This document shows positions 35,296 through 48,141 of a stretch of DNA of 64,000 nt, piece by piece. The first letter of the stretch is position 1. Each line of letters starts with the position of its first letter. The notes beneath the pieces are model-generated. The model did not search any database and was not told where the DNA came from. It saw only the letters and a program-made list of their open reading frames with translations. Source of the DNA: Apricaphanius iberus (taxonomy: Eukaryota; Chordata; Actinopteri; Cyprinodontiformes; Aphaniidae); NCBI GenBank assembly GCA_028564705.1, contig JAPXFQ010000385.1, positions 2,604,001 to 2,668,000 on the forward strand. The letters run 5' to 3'. The translations under genes were made by a program, and so were the position numbers.

Positions 35296-35579
35296 CTTAT
35301 TTCCTGTGTAATACCTGCTGTTTTGTCTTTTTATCTCTGGTTTTCACTATATATCTAAAAGAAGGGATAATTAAAACGGGAATCAAAAGTTACAGTTAAA
35401 ACCAGGTGATTCATTTCAGTTGCTGGATTTTACAAACATTATATGGTAATATGCAAAAGTATTCATTCTTCTTGGAAGTTTTCACATTTTCTCTTATTTA
35501 CAACCACAAAGCTGCAGAATTGCAAGATGAAAGATAAATGACAAATGCTTTTCAGTTTTTTTTTTTTTTAACAAATAAA

Positions 35580-35871
35580 AAATCTGTCATGTATGGCTGG
35601 CATCTGCTTGTCCTATCCACCGGAAAGGATTAAGGATCTTACACGATGACACTCACCCCGTTAACTCCATCTTTTCAATACTTCCATCAGGAAGAAGGTT
35701 GCGAGCTATTAGGACAAAAACATCACGCTTCCTTAATAGCACATATTGTAGAGCCATCAAATCCATAAATAGCCGTCAACCCTTGAACCAGCTCTTTGGG
35801 GGTAAATCATCTGTTAAATAGTTTACATATTTTAAATATATATATATATATATAATATATATATATATATA

Positions 35872-35932
<61 letters not shown>

Positions 35933-36196
35933 TAATGTTGTGGATCCAACACCAGCCACCATATCTCCTGGTCTATCACCCAAGTATGTGGTAGTGGGGT
36001 ATCCTTTTTTTTTAATTTAGTTTTTTTAGTGTCTTATATCTCAGTGTCAGTGTCATACTGTGGGGAATACTGTTTGTGTACATTCGTCTTGTCTCTGGCT
36101 GTATTTTTAATGTTGTGAGTATGAGCGTATGCACTGACGCAAATCCCTAACAACTTGTAACGAGTTGTATGGCAATAAAGTATTGAATTGAATTAC
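35580..36196 (+). mobile_element. 3' end of an L2/Rex-like LINE, split by a (TA)n tract
   Basis: A degraded C-terminal frame reads PSGRRLRAIRTKTSRFLNST near 35690-35745, the usual ending of teleost LINE reverse transcriptases. A UTR follows and ends tggcaataaagtattgaattgaatt (to 36196). A large TA expansion sits within it. Immediately upstream (35445-35570) is a piece resembling Tc1-type inverted-repeat sequence (gcaaaagtattcattcttctt...tttcacatttt). Confidence 0.7.
35836..35931. repeat. (TA)n microsatellite, interrupted
   Basis: About 95 bp of TA dinucleotides with a few single-base interruptions. Confidence 0.97.
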
Positions 36197-36749
36197 TGTG
36201 TCCATTAAGATGAGATTTGTGAGGTTTACCAATTGGAGCTTTCGTGTTGATTTCTGCAGCTCCTAGTTGCCATGAATCTTTTGGAACCTTCTGTGTTTAA
36301 GACTTATCTTGCACCGTTTAGATTGGAGACCATGTTTTCGCAGATTAGGAGATGCATCATACTCTTCATTTTCAAGTTAAGAACTGAACTGAGCTTTGTG
36401 AGATATTTAAAGCCTGTTATATTGTTTTACAACCTAACCTTACTTTAAACTTCTAAACAACTTTATTTCGGACCTGTGTGGTATATATTTTTTGTTATCA
36501 TGATGCTGTTTTTCTTAATTTTGGAAAGTCCACTGTAATGGTACCCATCGTCTTCATCATCACAACACCACTTTATGCAAGCCTCAACAAACCTGGTATC
36601 CGTTTCTCAGAAAATGACATCACTTCACAAGCCAAGTCAAAAAATTCCTTAACAGTTAGTAAATTAATAACATGATCTGTCAGTCACAGGCATAGGTTAG
36701 TTGAGTGAATGATGTTTCGAAAGTGCAGGTAAGCCACCACCTGTTACTG

Positions 36750-36860
36750 ACAAACATGTACTGAAAGTAAATAGTTGGTTTCCCTGTGGCTGCTGAGGCT
36801 GAGAGAGACCTATGATGTTATTTACCTCAGACTTGGCAACCTCTGTGGGAAGCATGTACA
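36750..36860 (+). repeat. first copy of a local duplicated sequence
   Basis: gtactgaaagtaaatagttgg, gtggctgctgaggctgagagagacctatgatgtt and acttggcaacc reappear in the same order at 38930-39067, 2.2 kb downstream. The second copy has a roughly 70-bp extra piece in the middle. Origin unknown. Confidence 0.65.
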
Positions 36861-37365
36861 GAGATCTGTGGCTATCTTTATGAATGAAACTGAGGCAAGC
36901 TATCTGTTTAGAAACCATTTAGATCCACCACAAAAGCTCAAAGGTTACTAAAGTTTGCTTTGGTTATTAATGTTTGAGAGTCAATAGGTTGTGAAGCTTT
37001 AAGTTAAGAATGGTCACAATTCTGCATTTCATTTGTTGAAAAAAATCAGATTAAATCTTCCATTAAATAAAAAAAAGAAAGACAAATCTATATATATTTC
37101 AGAAGTTGACTGGTGGACAAACACACAAGGCTCTCACAACCTCTAGCAAGATTAAATGGTTCTATTTTTTTATTTTCTCTTTATTGTTGCTGTTTTAAAG
37201 CCACTTTAACTATTATTTCTCATTGCAAAGTGATAAAGTTTTATTTAACAACTCCTTATAGCAAGAATAATTTATGCCATAAGTAAAAGTCCACCCACAG
37301 GGAAAATAGTTTAAAGACAAAGAACACTCACACTTTAGAGAGTGTATCTAAAGTTTTGTTTTGGC

Positions 37366-37536
<171 letters not shown>

Positions 37537-38929
37537 CTTAGGTCTATTTATAAGGATAACATTCTTTAAAAATCAAAGTTTAATTAATGTATAAAATTTG
37601 CACAAGCTCTTTTCATCTGTTGTTTTGTCCATCACATGAATTTTCATTATTTTTATTCTTTCTTTCTTTTTTAACATGTGTTAAAATGTCTCCACGTGTG
37701 AAACTTGATTAATGAAAATTCATGTTTGTTTGTTTTTTTTCCCCTGTAAGGTCGACCCAGAGCTTCATTACAGACACCTAAATCTGAAAAAGATGTTGAG
37801 TTTAATTTTTACAAAGCACTGCTTAAAGTAATTGGTTTGAATGTTCTGCGGTAATTTATTACAATATAAGATTCAGCACAATTTTTCAGCTGTTCTGACT
37901 CAGAACAGAATGGAAGTACACTTTGTAAAACCTACAAGAATTATTAAACCTCAAAGCCCTACATTGATAAAAACTGCAAGTACTATATGGTTGAACATTT
38001 CCCAATACTATCAATGACATCGGACTTAATCTGTCGCTTTAGGAATTTAGTTGTCATACTTTTTATTCTTTGATGGTTGTTAAATAGATTTAACTGACAT
38101 GAAATTAAATGGTACAGTTTTATTCATTAAATAAAAACATTCATTTCATATATAATTAAGGAAAGGAAATTTAAATATCTACTTTTACAATGTATGTCTG
38201 TTTACATAATGTTCATGATGTTTCTGTCTTTTATTTTTTATGTAATATTTTTAATTCTAAATTTAACTACTTTTAAATCAATTCATAATAATAAATAAGA
38301 TCATTAAACTACGCATACAAATAGGCACTTACAACAATTTACTGATTCATTTAAGATTCTGCAGTGCTTTTCACAAGCATCAACTATGATTTTCAAGAAG
38401 ACCTTCATTTTCTAAATTGAAAGTCAGTTCCAACTCAGTTGTTGAGTTAGTTGCCATAAAAATGCATAACAGACATACAAAAGTATTTCCCTGTAACCAC
38501 CACCTTGACTTTTTAATTCCCCCTGAGTGCTTAATTATGTTTGTGCATGCCTCATTTGGAAAGTCCAGTGTCTTACAAGAAGATATGCCAAACCGTTATT
38601 TTATAAGGCTTTGGGGTATAAATAAAACTACTAATATTAAAAAACTTTTTTGGTTCTTCATGTCCTGTTTTGTGACTTTTTGTAGAATTCAGTGTATACC
38701 AGTTAACATTTTTATTTACTGAAAAATGACAATAAGGTGTCAAAAGGCCAGCATATCTTAGCATGTTTTCCCAGAGGACAATATAAGTACATCATACAGT
38801 GGATGCTCCAAAGATCCCCCTCATAAAATCCTTTACATGCGTTCCATGATGTTCTAACCTTGGGAGTGACTTAACTAAGGCTAGTGTTGGTGTGAATGTA
38901 GAGCTGATCTGCAACCTTTTATTCATAAA

Positions 38930-39067
38930 ACAGTACTGAAAGTAAATATTGGTTTTGTTTTGTCAGTTTCCACTTGTATTGTTTCCTTGTCATGTGAACA
39001 AACAATACAAATATTTGTGGCTGCTGAGGTTTTGGGGAGACCTGTGATGTAATCTCTGAGAACTTGG
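38930..39067 (+). repeat. second copy of the 36750 duplicated sequence
   Basis: Shares agtactgaaagtaaatattgg, tgtggctgctgaggttttggggagacctgtgatgt and aacttggc with 36750-36860. The extra middle piece contains a small inverted repeat (attgtttccttgtcatgtgaacaaacaat). It runs into a 19-base G run at 39069. Confidence 0.65.
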
Positions 39068-39068
39068 C

Positions 39069-39087
39069 GGGGGGGGGGGGGGGGGGG
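39069..39087 (+). repeat. 19-base G homopolymer
   Basis: An uninterrupted run of G, immediately right of the second duplicate copy. Confidence 0.97.
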
Positions 39088-40009
39088 TTGTCAGGTACAA
39101 AAATTCTAAAGTAACATAATATCATTGCACATGAACTTACAATGTTACACTTGATAAGCTGATTTAGGGTATTTATAGTTAACAAAAATGCAGCTTTGAA
39201 AGCTTAAATACCTAGATGCTATGCTTTCTAGATGCCCGTTTGGCTGGAGTTTGCAAAGCAGTCAATTCAGAACCCTTTTCTTTTGTGCTGATTGGGTGTA
39301 CCCAAAAGACGAAGATTATAGATACCAAGAGTCAGCAGCTTGTCTCCTTAGAGAGAATCTGTTAACCCACACACTTAACTACTGTTTAAACTAAAAAAAT
39401 ATTTTCTAAACAAAAGTAGCACAATTTGAGGGGGGAAAAACAAGCTTTCTAACAGTAAAACTTTACAACCAAGAAGCTTTAGTGAGCAAAGATCTAATGA
39501 ACAAAACATCAACTTTATTAGCCTACTTGTCAGAAGTTTTACACATTTGCCCCTTTTTGCAATTCGTCCCTAAAACTCAACACAAATGGCAAAGACAGTG
39601 AAATATTTCATGACATCCACGGTTTCGCTTGAACAGACCAGGTCTCGTGGTTCTTAGGTTTGCCCAAAACGCAGCGCATTTGCAACATATTGTTCTTAGA
39701 GTCAACAACACTGAAAAGGTTCTCCACATAAGGCCATGGATGGGGAATGCCTTGCGTCTCCGGATTTCTTCCTTCGTTGTTCCGTTTACAGTCTTCATCC
39801 ATGTCACAATTGATTAAACAATTGTCTTTGACAAACAATATTGTTACGCTTTCTGTCCTCATGATTGATTTTTCCCCGTTTTGTCTCAACTTTTTTTATA
39901 GCCTGTCATATTGCTTTCATAATCGAACTAACCATCGAGTGATGTAATGTATTGTCTTATTTTCTGTATGTTATTTTTTATCAATATTTTTGATGTTGTT
40001 TTGACACCT

Positions 40010-40130
40010 GTCGGTAGACTGCAGATGAATAGCCTTTAGGCTAATTCCTGCACATATGCAATTTTGCTGTTAATGTGTATTGTTTAAAAAATAATAATAA
40101 ACCAATAAATAAATAAATAAAATTTTCGGG
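40010..40130 (+). mobile_element. probable LINE 3' tail
   Basis: actgcagatgaatagcctttaggctaattcctgcacat...aataataaaccaataaataaataaa matches the usual 3' UTR ending of a teleost non-LTR element. The coding part upstream is not recognisable. Confidence 0.5.
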
Positions 40131-40194
40131 AACGTAAAATAAAAAAATGCCGATATTTCTTTTGAACTGTAGGAGTAAAAGAACAAACTCATCA

Positions 40195-40286
40195 GAAAAA
40201 TAAATACTTAAATAAAGTACAGATACCTGAATAATCTACTTAAGTACAGTAACGAAGTAAAAGTACTCTGTTACTTCCGACCTCTG
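40195..40286 (-). mobile_element. single terminal end of a hAT/Tol2-like transposon
   Basis: Reversed, it reads cagaggtcggaagtaacagagtacttttacttcg, the Tol2-type terminus wording also seen at 8504 and 9351. No partner end was found nearby; solo remnant upstream of the ZP3 gene. Confidence 0.65.
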
Positions 40287-40514
40287 ATATTTACACTCAT
40301 AACTCCTGTATGAAAAAGTTATTGTTCCAGTTTAAGAAGAGGTTATGCAGCTTTGTTGCCATCTAGTGGGAGATTAAACGTACAATCTCAATTATTATGA
40401 TTAAATTTCAACAAAAAAAACAAAATTTCAAAACAGAAACAAAACAAAAAACTAAATTCACTAAAGACGTTTTATGCACAAAGTACAAAAATATATAATA
40501 AACGCGCTCATCCA

Positions 40515-40550
40515 CAGCTGGCAGCGGGCATAAATATTCCTCATCAGGTG
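40515..40550 (+). promoter_or_regulatory. ZP3 promoter: E-boxes and TATA box
   Basis: CAGCTG at 40515-40520, TATA-like cataaata at 40529-40536 and CAGGTG at 40545-40550, with the ATG at 40634. Oocyte-specific ZP genes are known to be driven by FIGLA bound to a CANNTG E-box close to the TATA box. The arrangement is seen; binding is inferred. Confidence 0.55.
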
Positions 40551-40633
40551 TGTTTGAGGAGCCTTAATCACCTACAGCTGCAGCCATATCATCAGTGAGT
40601 TCAGGGCCCAGTCTTTTCCAAACGTGTCTGAGA

Positions 40634-43600
40634 ATGGACCACAACCTGCGACGAGTCGTGTCCTGGTGGCTCATCGTCTTTTGCTCACTTTCTAATTTCG
40701 CAGAAGGTCAGCTGGAGTACAGCCGTGACTCAAGAGTAATAAACCCACAAGCTTTGGTCAGAGCATACGGAGGAGTCCAGCCTCAGCTGCCGACTATAAA
40801 GCAGCAGCAAAGCGTGGAGCTCGGTGCTCGGCCTCGGCCAGTCGTGGTAAAGTGCCACCCAGATTCTATGGAGGTTGTGGTGCAGGCAGATATGTTTGAC
40901 AAAGGCCTGAAGGTGGACGGTGCACATCTTCAACTTGGCGCAGACTCTCAGAGCGAAGAGGCTGAATGCGGGGCGGTCCAGTCAGGAGAGGAGGAGTTCA
41001 CCATTCTGGCCCGGCTGACAAACTGTGGGACCAAACTCTCTGTAAGCATTATTACAGCCCAATTTCTTATAAATTCCATATTCAAAATGTGGGCTCTCTC
41101 CTGTTTTTTGTATGATTTACCTACTGCTTTTAGCTAGTCAATTCTTCTGAGCTGGATGCGCTTTATCTTGGCTTGTTTGTCACAAAATCTGCCGTGAGAG
41201 TTCTGATGTATATTTGAGACATTACATTTTGGTTTTAGATTCCCGTCATTTGCTCCATGTTAAATCCAGAATATTTAAAATCCTCCTAATATTTAAACCC
41301 CTTAATCAGCTCCCATCATACAGATCTGATTCTTCCATGCCTTCATTATGAAGCACTTCACTCTCATACTACAGGTTTACTGATGGTTCCTAGGATGCAA
41401 TTTTGCTATAAGTAGACTGGGAGACAGATATTTTAGTTATCAGGGCCCTCTCCTGTGGAACCAGCTCCCAGTTTTAGTCGAAGGCAGATTTTACTTTTAA
41501 GACCAGGCTTTAAACTCCTTTTTGATAAAGCTTATTGGATGACTTAAGCCACCATCTCTGCAGTTATGCTTCTGTAGACTTAGACTGTTGAACAGACCAC
41601 TTTTTCCTCGTTCTACTTTGCTCTTCTACGACTTTCCAGTTGCTTTATTTTGTTGTTTTGAACACCGACTTTGCTTTATGGAGAAAAGAAAAGCAACACC
41701 TGGTCTTGCATCCTGCTGAGCTGCAATGCTTTGTTGGGGGGAGGTGCATCTACTGGGATGATTAACTGTTTTTAATTATATAAAGTACTTTTGCATAAGT
41801 TGTGTAAAATGCCTTGAGATTGACAGCTGTTGTCCATCCCTGTGCTGAATAGAAAAATTTTAATTAAAATCAGTTCTAATATAACGAAATTCAGTCCAGA
41901 TTTGAACAAACCATGTCATCTGTTTCCTAATGCTCTTTGTTCCACACTTAAATATGTTCAGAACAAAATTATCCAGCTCAAGACTGACCTGTGTCCTTTT
42001 AATTATTTTTTTTTTTTAGCCCCTTTAGCATAGTATCTGTTAGCGATCCCAGTGTCAAAATTCCGCTCCTCCTAAGACTAATGTGGGATGCAATTGTCAT
42101 TTTCAGTCAACAGAAGAGAAGATAATCTATTCCAATGTTCTGAACTACTCGCCTAAACCTTCATTGGATGGATTGCTCAGACTGGATGCAGCAGCTATAC
42201 CAGTTGAATGTCATTATGATAGGTAGGTTGTTCATATTCAAACTGGGATGCATCTGTTTTACAGAAACCATATTGTACAGTTTTTATTAGGCCTATTGCA
42301 GTAATCTTTCATTGATTTCAGGAAATATTCTGTGGATGGCATCTCCTTGTATCCCTCGTGGGTTCCTTTTGTCTACATAGATTCTATAGATGAACAGATA
42401 TACTTCAGTTTGAGAGTAATGACTGGTAATAAATTTATTTTTTTATCTTTATGGACTGTTCTAGAGAACATGTTGAGGGGTGAAAAAAAAAAATCTGGTT
42501 TTATTTTTGCCTTTGCAGATGACTGGCAGTTTGAGAGGGGATCTTACATCTTTTTTGTCGGTGATTCCATTCACTTCGAAGTTTCTATTGTGATGGGTCA
42601 CCACATGCCTCTTCGAGTTTATGTTGACCACTGCGTTGCCACAGCAACTCCTGATGCTGAAGCAGCTTTAAGATATGACTTTATTGAGCATTATGGGTGA
42701 GCTGTGGCATAACCCTGCCATGTTGAAACGTGTGTATGCATTTATTTTTTGTAAGTTAAACTTCATTTTAATTTCTCTCAGATGTCTCGTGGATGCTTAC
42801 CTGACAAATTCCAACTCTCATTTCTTGATGAGAGCTGATGAGCACAAGCTGAGGTTCCAACTAGTGGCCTTTAGGTTCTATCAGGAACCCAGTAACCAGG
42901 TGTGATTTGCTGTATATTCGATTCATAAATTAGTGAAGGTCATGCATTCATCTACCAAACTAGGGATGCAGCTTAACACATTTGTCACCAAAATGTTGTC
43001 AATCAACCGTAATTTTTTTTAAATGTATTTTAGCATGTATAGTCATGGTGAAGAAAGTTGTACAATACACCTTGAACAACTTCCATTAGGGTTTAAGCAA
43101 GTCATTAAGCCAAATAATTAAGAGGGGTAAAATGTGGAGGGGAACAAAACCTGGTAGGTAAAGGTGCACAAGCAACAGTGATAATGGAATCTTTAAGAAA
43201 CTTTGTGGTGTAAACCCTATTAGGGTGGGGTTTGTGAAAAATTCACAAGGCATGGACTGCACAATGGGCGTAATGCTTGAAGTACCACCATAAACAAATC
43301 CATAAAGAGTTCAACTGTAACGTCACTGGTGTTAAGCCACTCCAAACATGTAAATGTCAGAAGCATCTAGTGCTGTGTTGAAATAGAAAAATAGATTGTA
43401 GAAATCGATTAGCAAGTTCAAATATCGATTGTATTTTTTTTAAATAGTTTGCCCTTTTTACAGCTGAAATGGGAAGGAAAAGTCCAGATGGCCACTTTAA
43501 GTTTTGTCTGAAAGGGTTAATACAGTTTAACTTGGTGAACGGTTACTCACCCAGTGTTAAGTAATTGAATTTCAGGCATATGATTAAGATAACAGTTAAA

Positions 43601-44948
43601 AAAAAACTGTTTTAATAGCACTGACCCATATAAATATCGAATTGAATCAAATGGATTCCAACTCTTTAGAATCTGAATTGACTTGATTCTTGAAATTTGA
43701 ACCTATATCCAGCCGTAGAAGCATCCTACCTAAATGGGCTAAAAAAGCATTGCACTATTGCTGAAAGACTTAATGTTTTCAGGTGACTAAATTTGTGAAT
43801 TAGAAGCTGTCTCATCAGCAGCTGTTGGACCTCCTAACAACCTATAGGCAGATGATTTGATTTTCATACAGAACTTGGCCCCTATCCACATGCCAAAAGC
43901 ACAAATGCCTAATTAAATGGCTATGGTATCACCATTTGTCCTACCTGACTTGAACCCTACAGAGAATCAATGACTTGAGGGAAGATGAGTCACCAGAACA
44001 AAGAAAATGGATAAGCTGCAAGTTACTAGTTGATCTTAACACCCAAGTTGAGTCATTGGCTTATTGCATCCATACCATATTGCATGCTGTAAAAGCGGCA
44101 GCAACCATATATTTAAAGGAATGTCTACAGTACATGGACATAATTTTCCTCAGACATTTGTCTAAAACTTTGTCTTTTGTAACTTTTAGATTACTTGTAC
44201 ATTTTCATCATGCTTTTTAACAATTTTGATCTGTTTTTTTGTGGTAATTGTGTTGAAAAGTTCTTATATCTTTACATCAAACAAGCACTTTCCCTACACA
44301 GATCTACATAACCTGCTCTGTGAAAGCTGTCCCTGTCACACTGGCTGTCAACTCTCAAAACCGGGCATGCTCTCTAGTTGGAAACAGGTAATTGTTTTTT
44401 TTTTTTTAAACATTGGTTGCATTTGTAAAGACTTAAGAGAAATCTATCGTCGCCAGTTGGAAGTCTGTGGATGGAACTGACCAGGCATGTAGAAGCTGTG
44501 ATTCCTCAAATCGTTTTGAGAAACCTAAAACCACCGACCCGCCCAAAACAATCACCAGTATGGTTACAAGGCCCGTCATGACTTCACGGGAACGTTTATT
44601 CCTGAGTAAAGCTGAGCATTACCCAGCCAATTACTTCAGTTTCCGTCCAGGAATGAACAAGAGGCCGCAGAGAAATGCAGACTACAAAGAACGTAAGTAC
44701 AATGGTCTGAGACTTGTGGATTTTTTTTTTTCTAAGATTGTTTCATATGAATATTCTAACTTGATAAAATCTTTCTAGATAATTCAATCGTTTGTTTCAA
44801 GTCACTTGGTGAATCTAGTAAGAATCACTTTTTAAAATTAAACCATTTGATTTCAGACAAATCTGCCCATGTAGGACCTCTTATTATTCTGCCATCCAGA
44901 ACGTCATCAGATTCTCAAAAGGCGCATCAAACTGAAAAGACCAAATGA
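40634..44948 (+). CDS. zp3: zona pellucida glycoprotein 3-type egg-coat protein (445 aa)
   Basis: Eight exons: 40634-41041, 42107-42222, 42322-42425, 42519-42696, 42782-42899, 44302-44387, 44457-44692, 44857-44948; phases are consistent and the sum is 446 codons. The start is the first ATG in a frame open from 40595. A signal peptide covers about residues 1-25. The ZP-N half contains VVVKCHPDSMEVVV, AECGAV and LTNCGTKLS. The ZP-C half contains IPVECHYDRKY, VYVDHCVATATP, YGCLVDAY, LRFQLVAFRFYQ and IYITCSVKAVP. This is the ZP3 (ZPC) arrangement. There is no clear C-terminal membrane segment, as in many fish ZP3 proteins. It builds the egg envelope, produced in ovary or liver. Several fish ZP3 paralogues exist, so the exact subtype is open. 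The gene sits between il12a and the c3orf80-like gene. Poly-A signals at 45006 and 45061. Confidence 0.95.
41280..41870 (+). mobile_element. LINE 3' remnant in ZP3 intron 1 (RTE/Expander-like)
   Basis: Contains the well-known wording gggccctctcctgtggaaccagctcccagtttt, ttttaagaccaggctttaaactcctttttgataaagctta and, at the end, aaaatgccttgagattgacagctgttg. These match the last coding and UTR part of a widespread teleost non-LTR element. The clade name is from memory. Confidence 0.6.
42910..44295. other. ZP3 intron 5, repeat-like filling
   Basis: The largest ZP3 intron (about 1.4 kb, while introns 2, 3, 4, 6 and 7 are each under 200 bp). Segments around 43090-43390 and 43850-44080 read like decayed transposon sequence (for example accatttgtcctacctgacttgaaccctacagagaat, similar in style to Tc1-type transposase), but no terminal repeats were resolved. 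Confidence 0.4.
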
Positions 44949-45099
44949 GACTTGGGATACCTGACTGGAGTATGAGGGGTGAATGAAATTAACATTTTTG
45001 AACAAAATAAAAACTATACAGATGTTGTTGCACTTATCCCTGAAATTACTTGTATGATGTAATAAAATTCTGATTTGAACTTTACACCAACTCTAAGAA

Positions 45100-47600
45100 A
45101 TTTTGTATTTAATATTTAGTGTTTTGATATGACTGCACTAAGATACCTTAACTGTCAGTCATTGAATGTGGAGACTCTTCCTAAAGTGATCCAAAATATG
45201 TACATGAAAATTTTAAATGGAGGTTGTAATGCTTAAAGTTTTTACCCTCAGGCTGATGTGGCATTTAATTGTACTCATTACTATGATTGTTTTTTTTGTT
45301 TTTTTTAAACCTAGCAGTCTGGATCACAGGAAAACAATGTCTGGTTTGTTCTGACCATATCTGCTAAATTGCCCTCCCAAGTCCTTCATAAGATTATATA
45401 GGCACCTGAGCTGCTGTTTCAGAGATTTTGCCAGCAAGCTTAATTGCACAAGAACTGTGGATTTAATCAACCAGAGTGAAGGCAGAAAGCAATTTGTTCT
45501 ACATTGACAATAAGGTATCTTCAAAGTAATCATGCTTGTAGAGCTTTTTGTCCCAGTATGTCAGAATGGCGACCTTACGGAACCAAGATGATGATCAAGC
45601 CCAAAGTTTAACTAAATTCTACAGCTTCAAGAAGAGGACTGTAAAAGCTGAAATTTGGATGACTAAAGATTAGATGCTTCTCATGACATTTTGTGAACCT
45701 TCGATTTTAAAAGAGAAACTGCTGCTTACATGGAGTTTCTGATGCTGCATGGTGAACACGGCTTGTATTAGATATCCTGTGGCATAAGATGGGAAACCAA
45801 TATTATATCCCTGGAAATACTTTGTACTGTAGTGGTCATCTTCAGAATCCATCTGTGCCACAGACATTCATGCAGTTGTTTTGTTTTTTAAACTCCAAAA
45901 AAAAAAATTAAGGATTTGTCATTCAATTTATTAAGCTGTTGAAAGAGCAGTAGCTCTCTTCTTGCAGTTTCCAAGTGGAACAATTAAAATTTGTGGGTTT
46001 ACAAACCAGTTTGAAATCCAAGCCACGTCATGGAGTGTATCCTGAAATGCATTACAAATTGGCAGGAAGTCGGGTAGGACTTTTTAAAAAGCCTGACAGT
46101 CACGAGCGTGTGTGTATAATAAAGGCAACTATAAAAAGGGGTGGAACCAGCACAAGTGTGATGTCCAATGCCTGCTGAAAACAGTTAGCCTGATCAAAAA
46201 GGTATTTGTGCTAACATTTTGTTTATCTGCATAATTCTTGGCTGGTATGGATGTTGGCAAGACTACCATTTGGAGACTGTAAAACTTTAAGACTGTGTTC
46301 CCTCATTTGGGCACCTGCTGTGGTCACTGGTCATTGTGCTGAAATGGTGTCCCAGCTTGGATCCAGAAGGCATTGCATCTAAATTCCAAGTCTTCTGGAT
46401 ATAATAGTGGCTGTTCTCCTTGCCTAGAGACCAAAAGTTTTGAAGAGGGTCCTAGAGTCATTAGGCAGAGGGAGAAAAATTGTGCTATCAAATGTGTGTG
46501 AGCTGATGTTTTAATGTACCCAGTGTGGAAATATTGTTACTATGCTCATGTGGAACAGAGGATGTTGAAGGAACTTGAATTCAATTTGTTTAGCCATTTC
46601 TTTGGAGACTGCATAAAAAATTGCAATACTTGAGATTTTGGAAACGTCGTCCAAAATCTCACTCCAAAACAGGTTATCTATATGGTAGGGTTTTCTTTCC
46701 TCTACATTTCTAATATTTCTATATTTAATAAATTTTTACTTTGACTCAATTAGAGTTTTTAGCTCTGGTTAAAATGAGTCATACTACTGACAAACTATTC
46801 CAGGGCTTTGAGTGTCTAAATGATCAATAGGGGAAAAATATTTCATATCCTGAAATTAATGGTGAAAAGTAACTGTACATACCTATCATACTATAGTATA
46901 ATTTAAATGCCCTATAGTATGACTTATAGGCTATAATACTGGGAAGTTCTAATGGCCTTGTACAAAATATACGATTCAATGCCAACCTACCACCAGTTTA
47001 TAGTACTTGGTATAACTGCCTATTGCAATTTATTTAGCAGTGGATTTCCTCTTCAGAATAAACCACAAGAGAACTGGACATGAAAATAATGCGGTGTTTG
47101 TATACGTGATGCAAACGATGCATCTCTCAGACAAGGGCAAAGATTCATCTGCTGTAACGTGATACTGACTCATGTTAATTTAGAAGACATTCAGACATGC
47201 TTTTAAGGGCCACTTCCTGCCATTACAACCCACAACCTAATCATGCAGTCACTTTATTGATTATCCTTGCAAAGGCTGTGACGTAACACACAATCTAAGC
47301 CTCAATCCTGCCAGTTAAACGACCCCCTCACAGCTTTAGTCCTTTTCCTTCTTATTGCTGGTCAAGATTACAAAAGCATAAGTGCAGCGCCAGTGTTCTC
47401 TCAGCAGCAAACACAAAATACATCGAGTATTGATGAGGCCTATTGTGCCCCTTTTTTGATGTTAGGGACATCACGTTGGGCTTCACATCGACGGAGCAGT
47501 GTAAATGGACCAACTCATTGTATTGCGCTGATCCAGCTTGACCTGTAATACGAACCCTTATTGCAAATGGATCTTTCTTGTGCTCCTGCCAAAGAAGAGT
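45100..47600. other. no gene recognised
   Basis: Intergenic DNA between the ZP3 gene and the c3orf80-like gene. The frame 45975-46178 (67 codons) has no domain. Small hairpins occur at 46632-46660 (10-bp perfect stem) and around 46890-46925. No RNA gene is recognised. Confidence 0.5.
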
Positions 47601-48141
47601 TTTAGGCTATTTGGAGTTAAGTAGGCCTGCATAAGCGTCTCATACGGCGGGCCCCCCGCCCATTATTTTTCTTCTGGAAGGGCGTGTTTAACGCTGTCTG
47701 TGGTGCTGAAACAGTCAGCTGCTCTGGGATACTCCTTCTTCCCTGTTTTGGATTTGGAGACTATTTCTTTGTTTCTACGAGTCTACTCGTCGGATTCTTG
47801 AGCGCCTGTTTACTTATGTGAGGAGGTGACAATAGGTGTACGAGTGGGGTACGACTTACTGACGCAACGAAGACTAAATCAGGTGGACTTCTGAGTACAA
47901 ATACAAGTTAAAGCCGAGCTTATTGGTTTATTTTTGACTAAGCTGATCCAGTTGTTAGGAACTTGTTGCTAAAACGTATTAGTGTTAAACTTGTCTGTCG
48001 TATGCTTATGTTTTTCCTCTAAGCATGCGGTGACTCAGTGATGGCTCTATTACTGTTTTAACCCAGGAATATTTCAACGTATCATCTATCCACACACAGT
48101 TAGAGCTTGATCGTTTTGTTACGGTTCCGATCCCAACAGAA

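Noticed and set aside
39577..39889. Overlapping frames on both strands (up to 93 codons)
   Set aside because: No recognisable domain; the adjacent LINE tail and hAT end suggest repeat-derived sequence.
45975..46178. 67-codon frame after ZP3
   Set aside because: No domain, no polyadenylation or promoter context; kept only as intergenic DNA.
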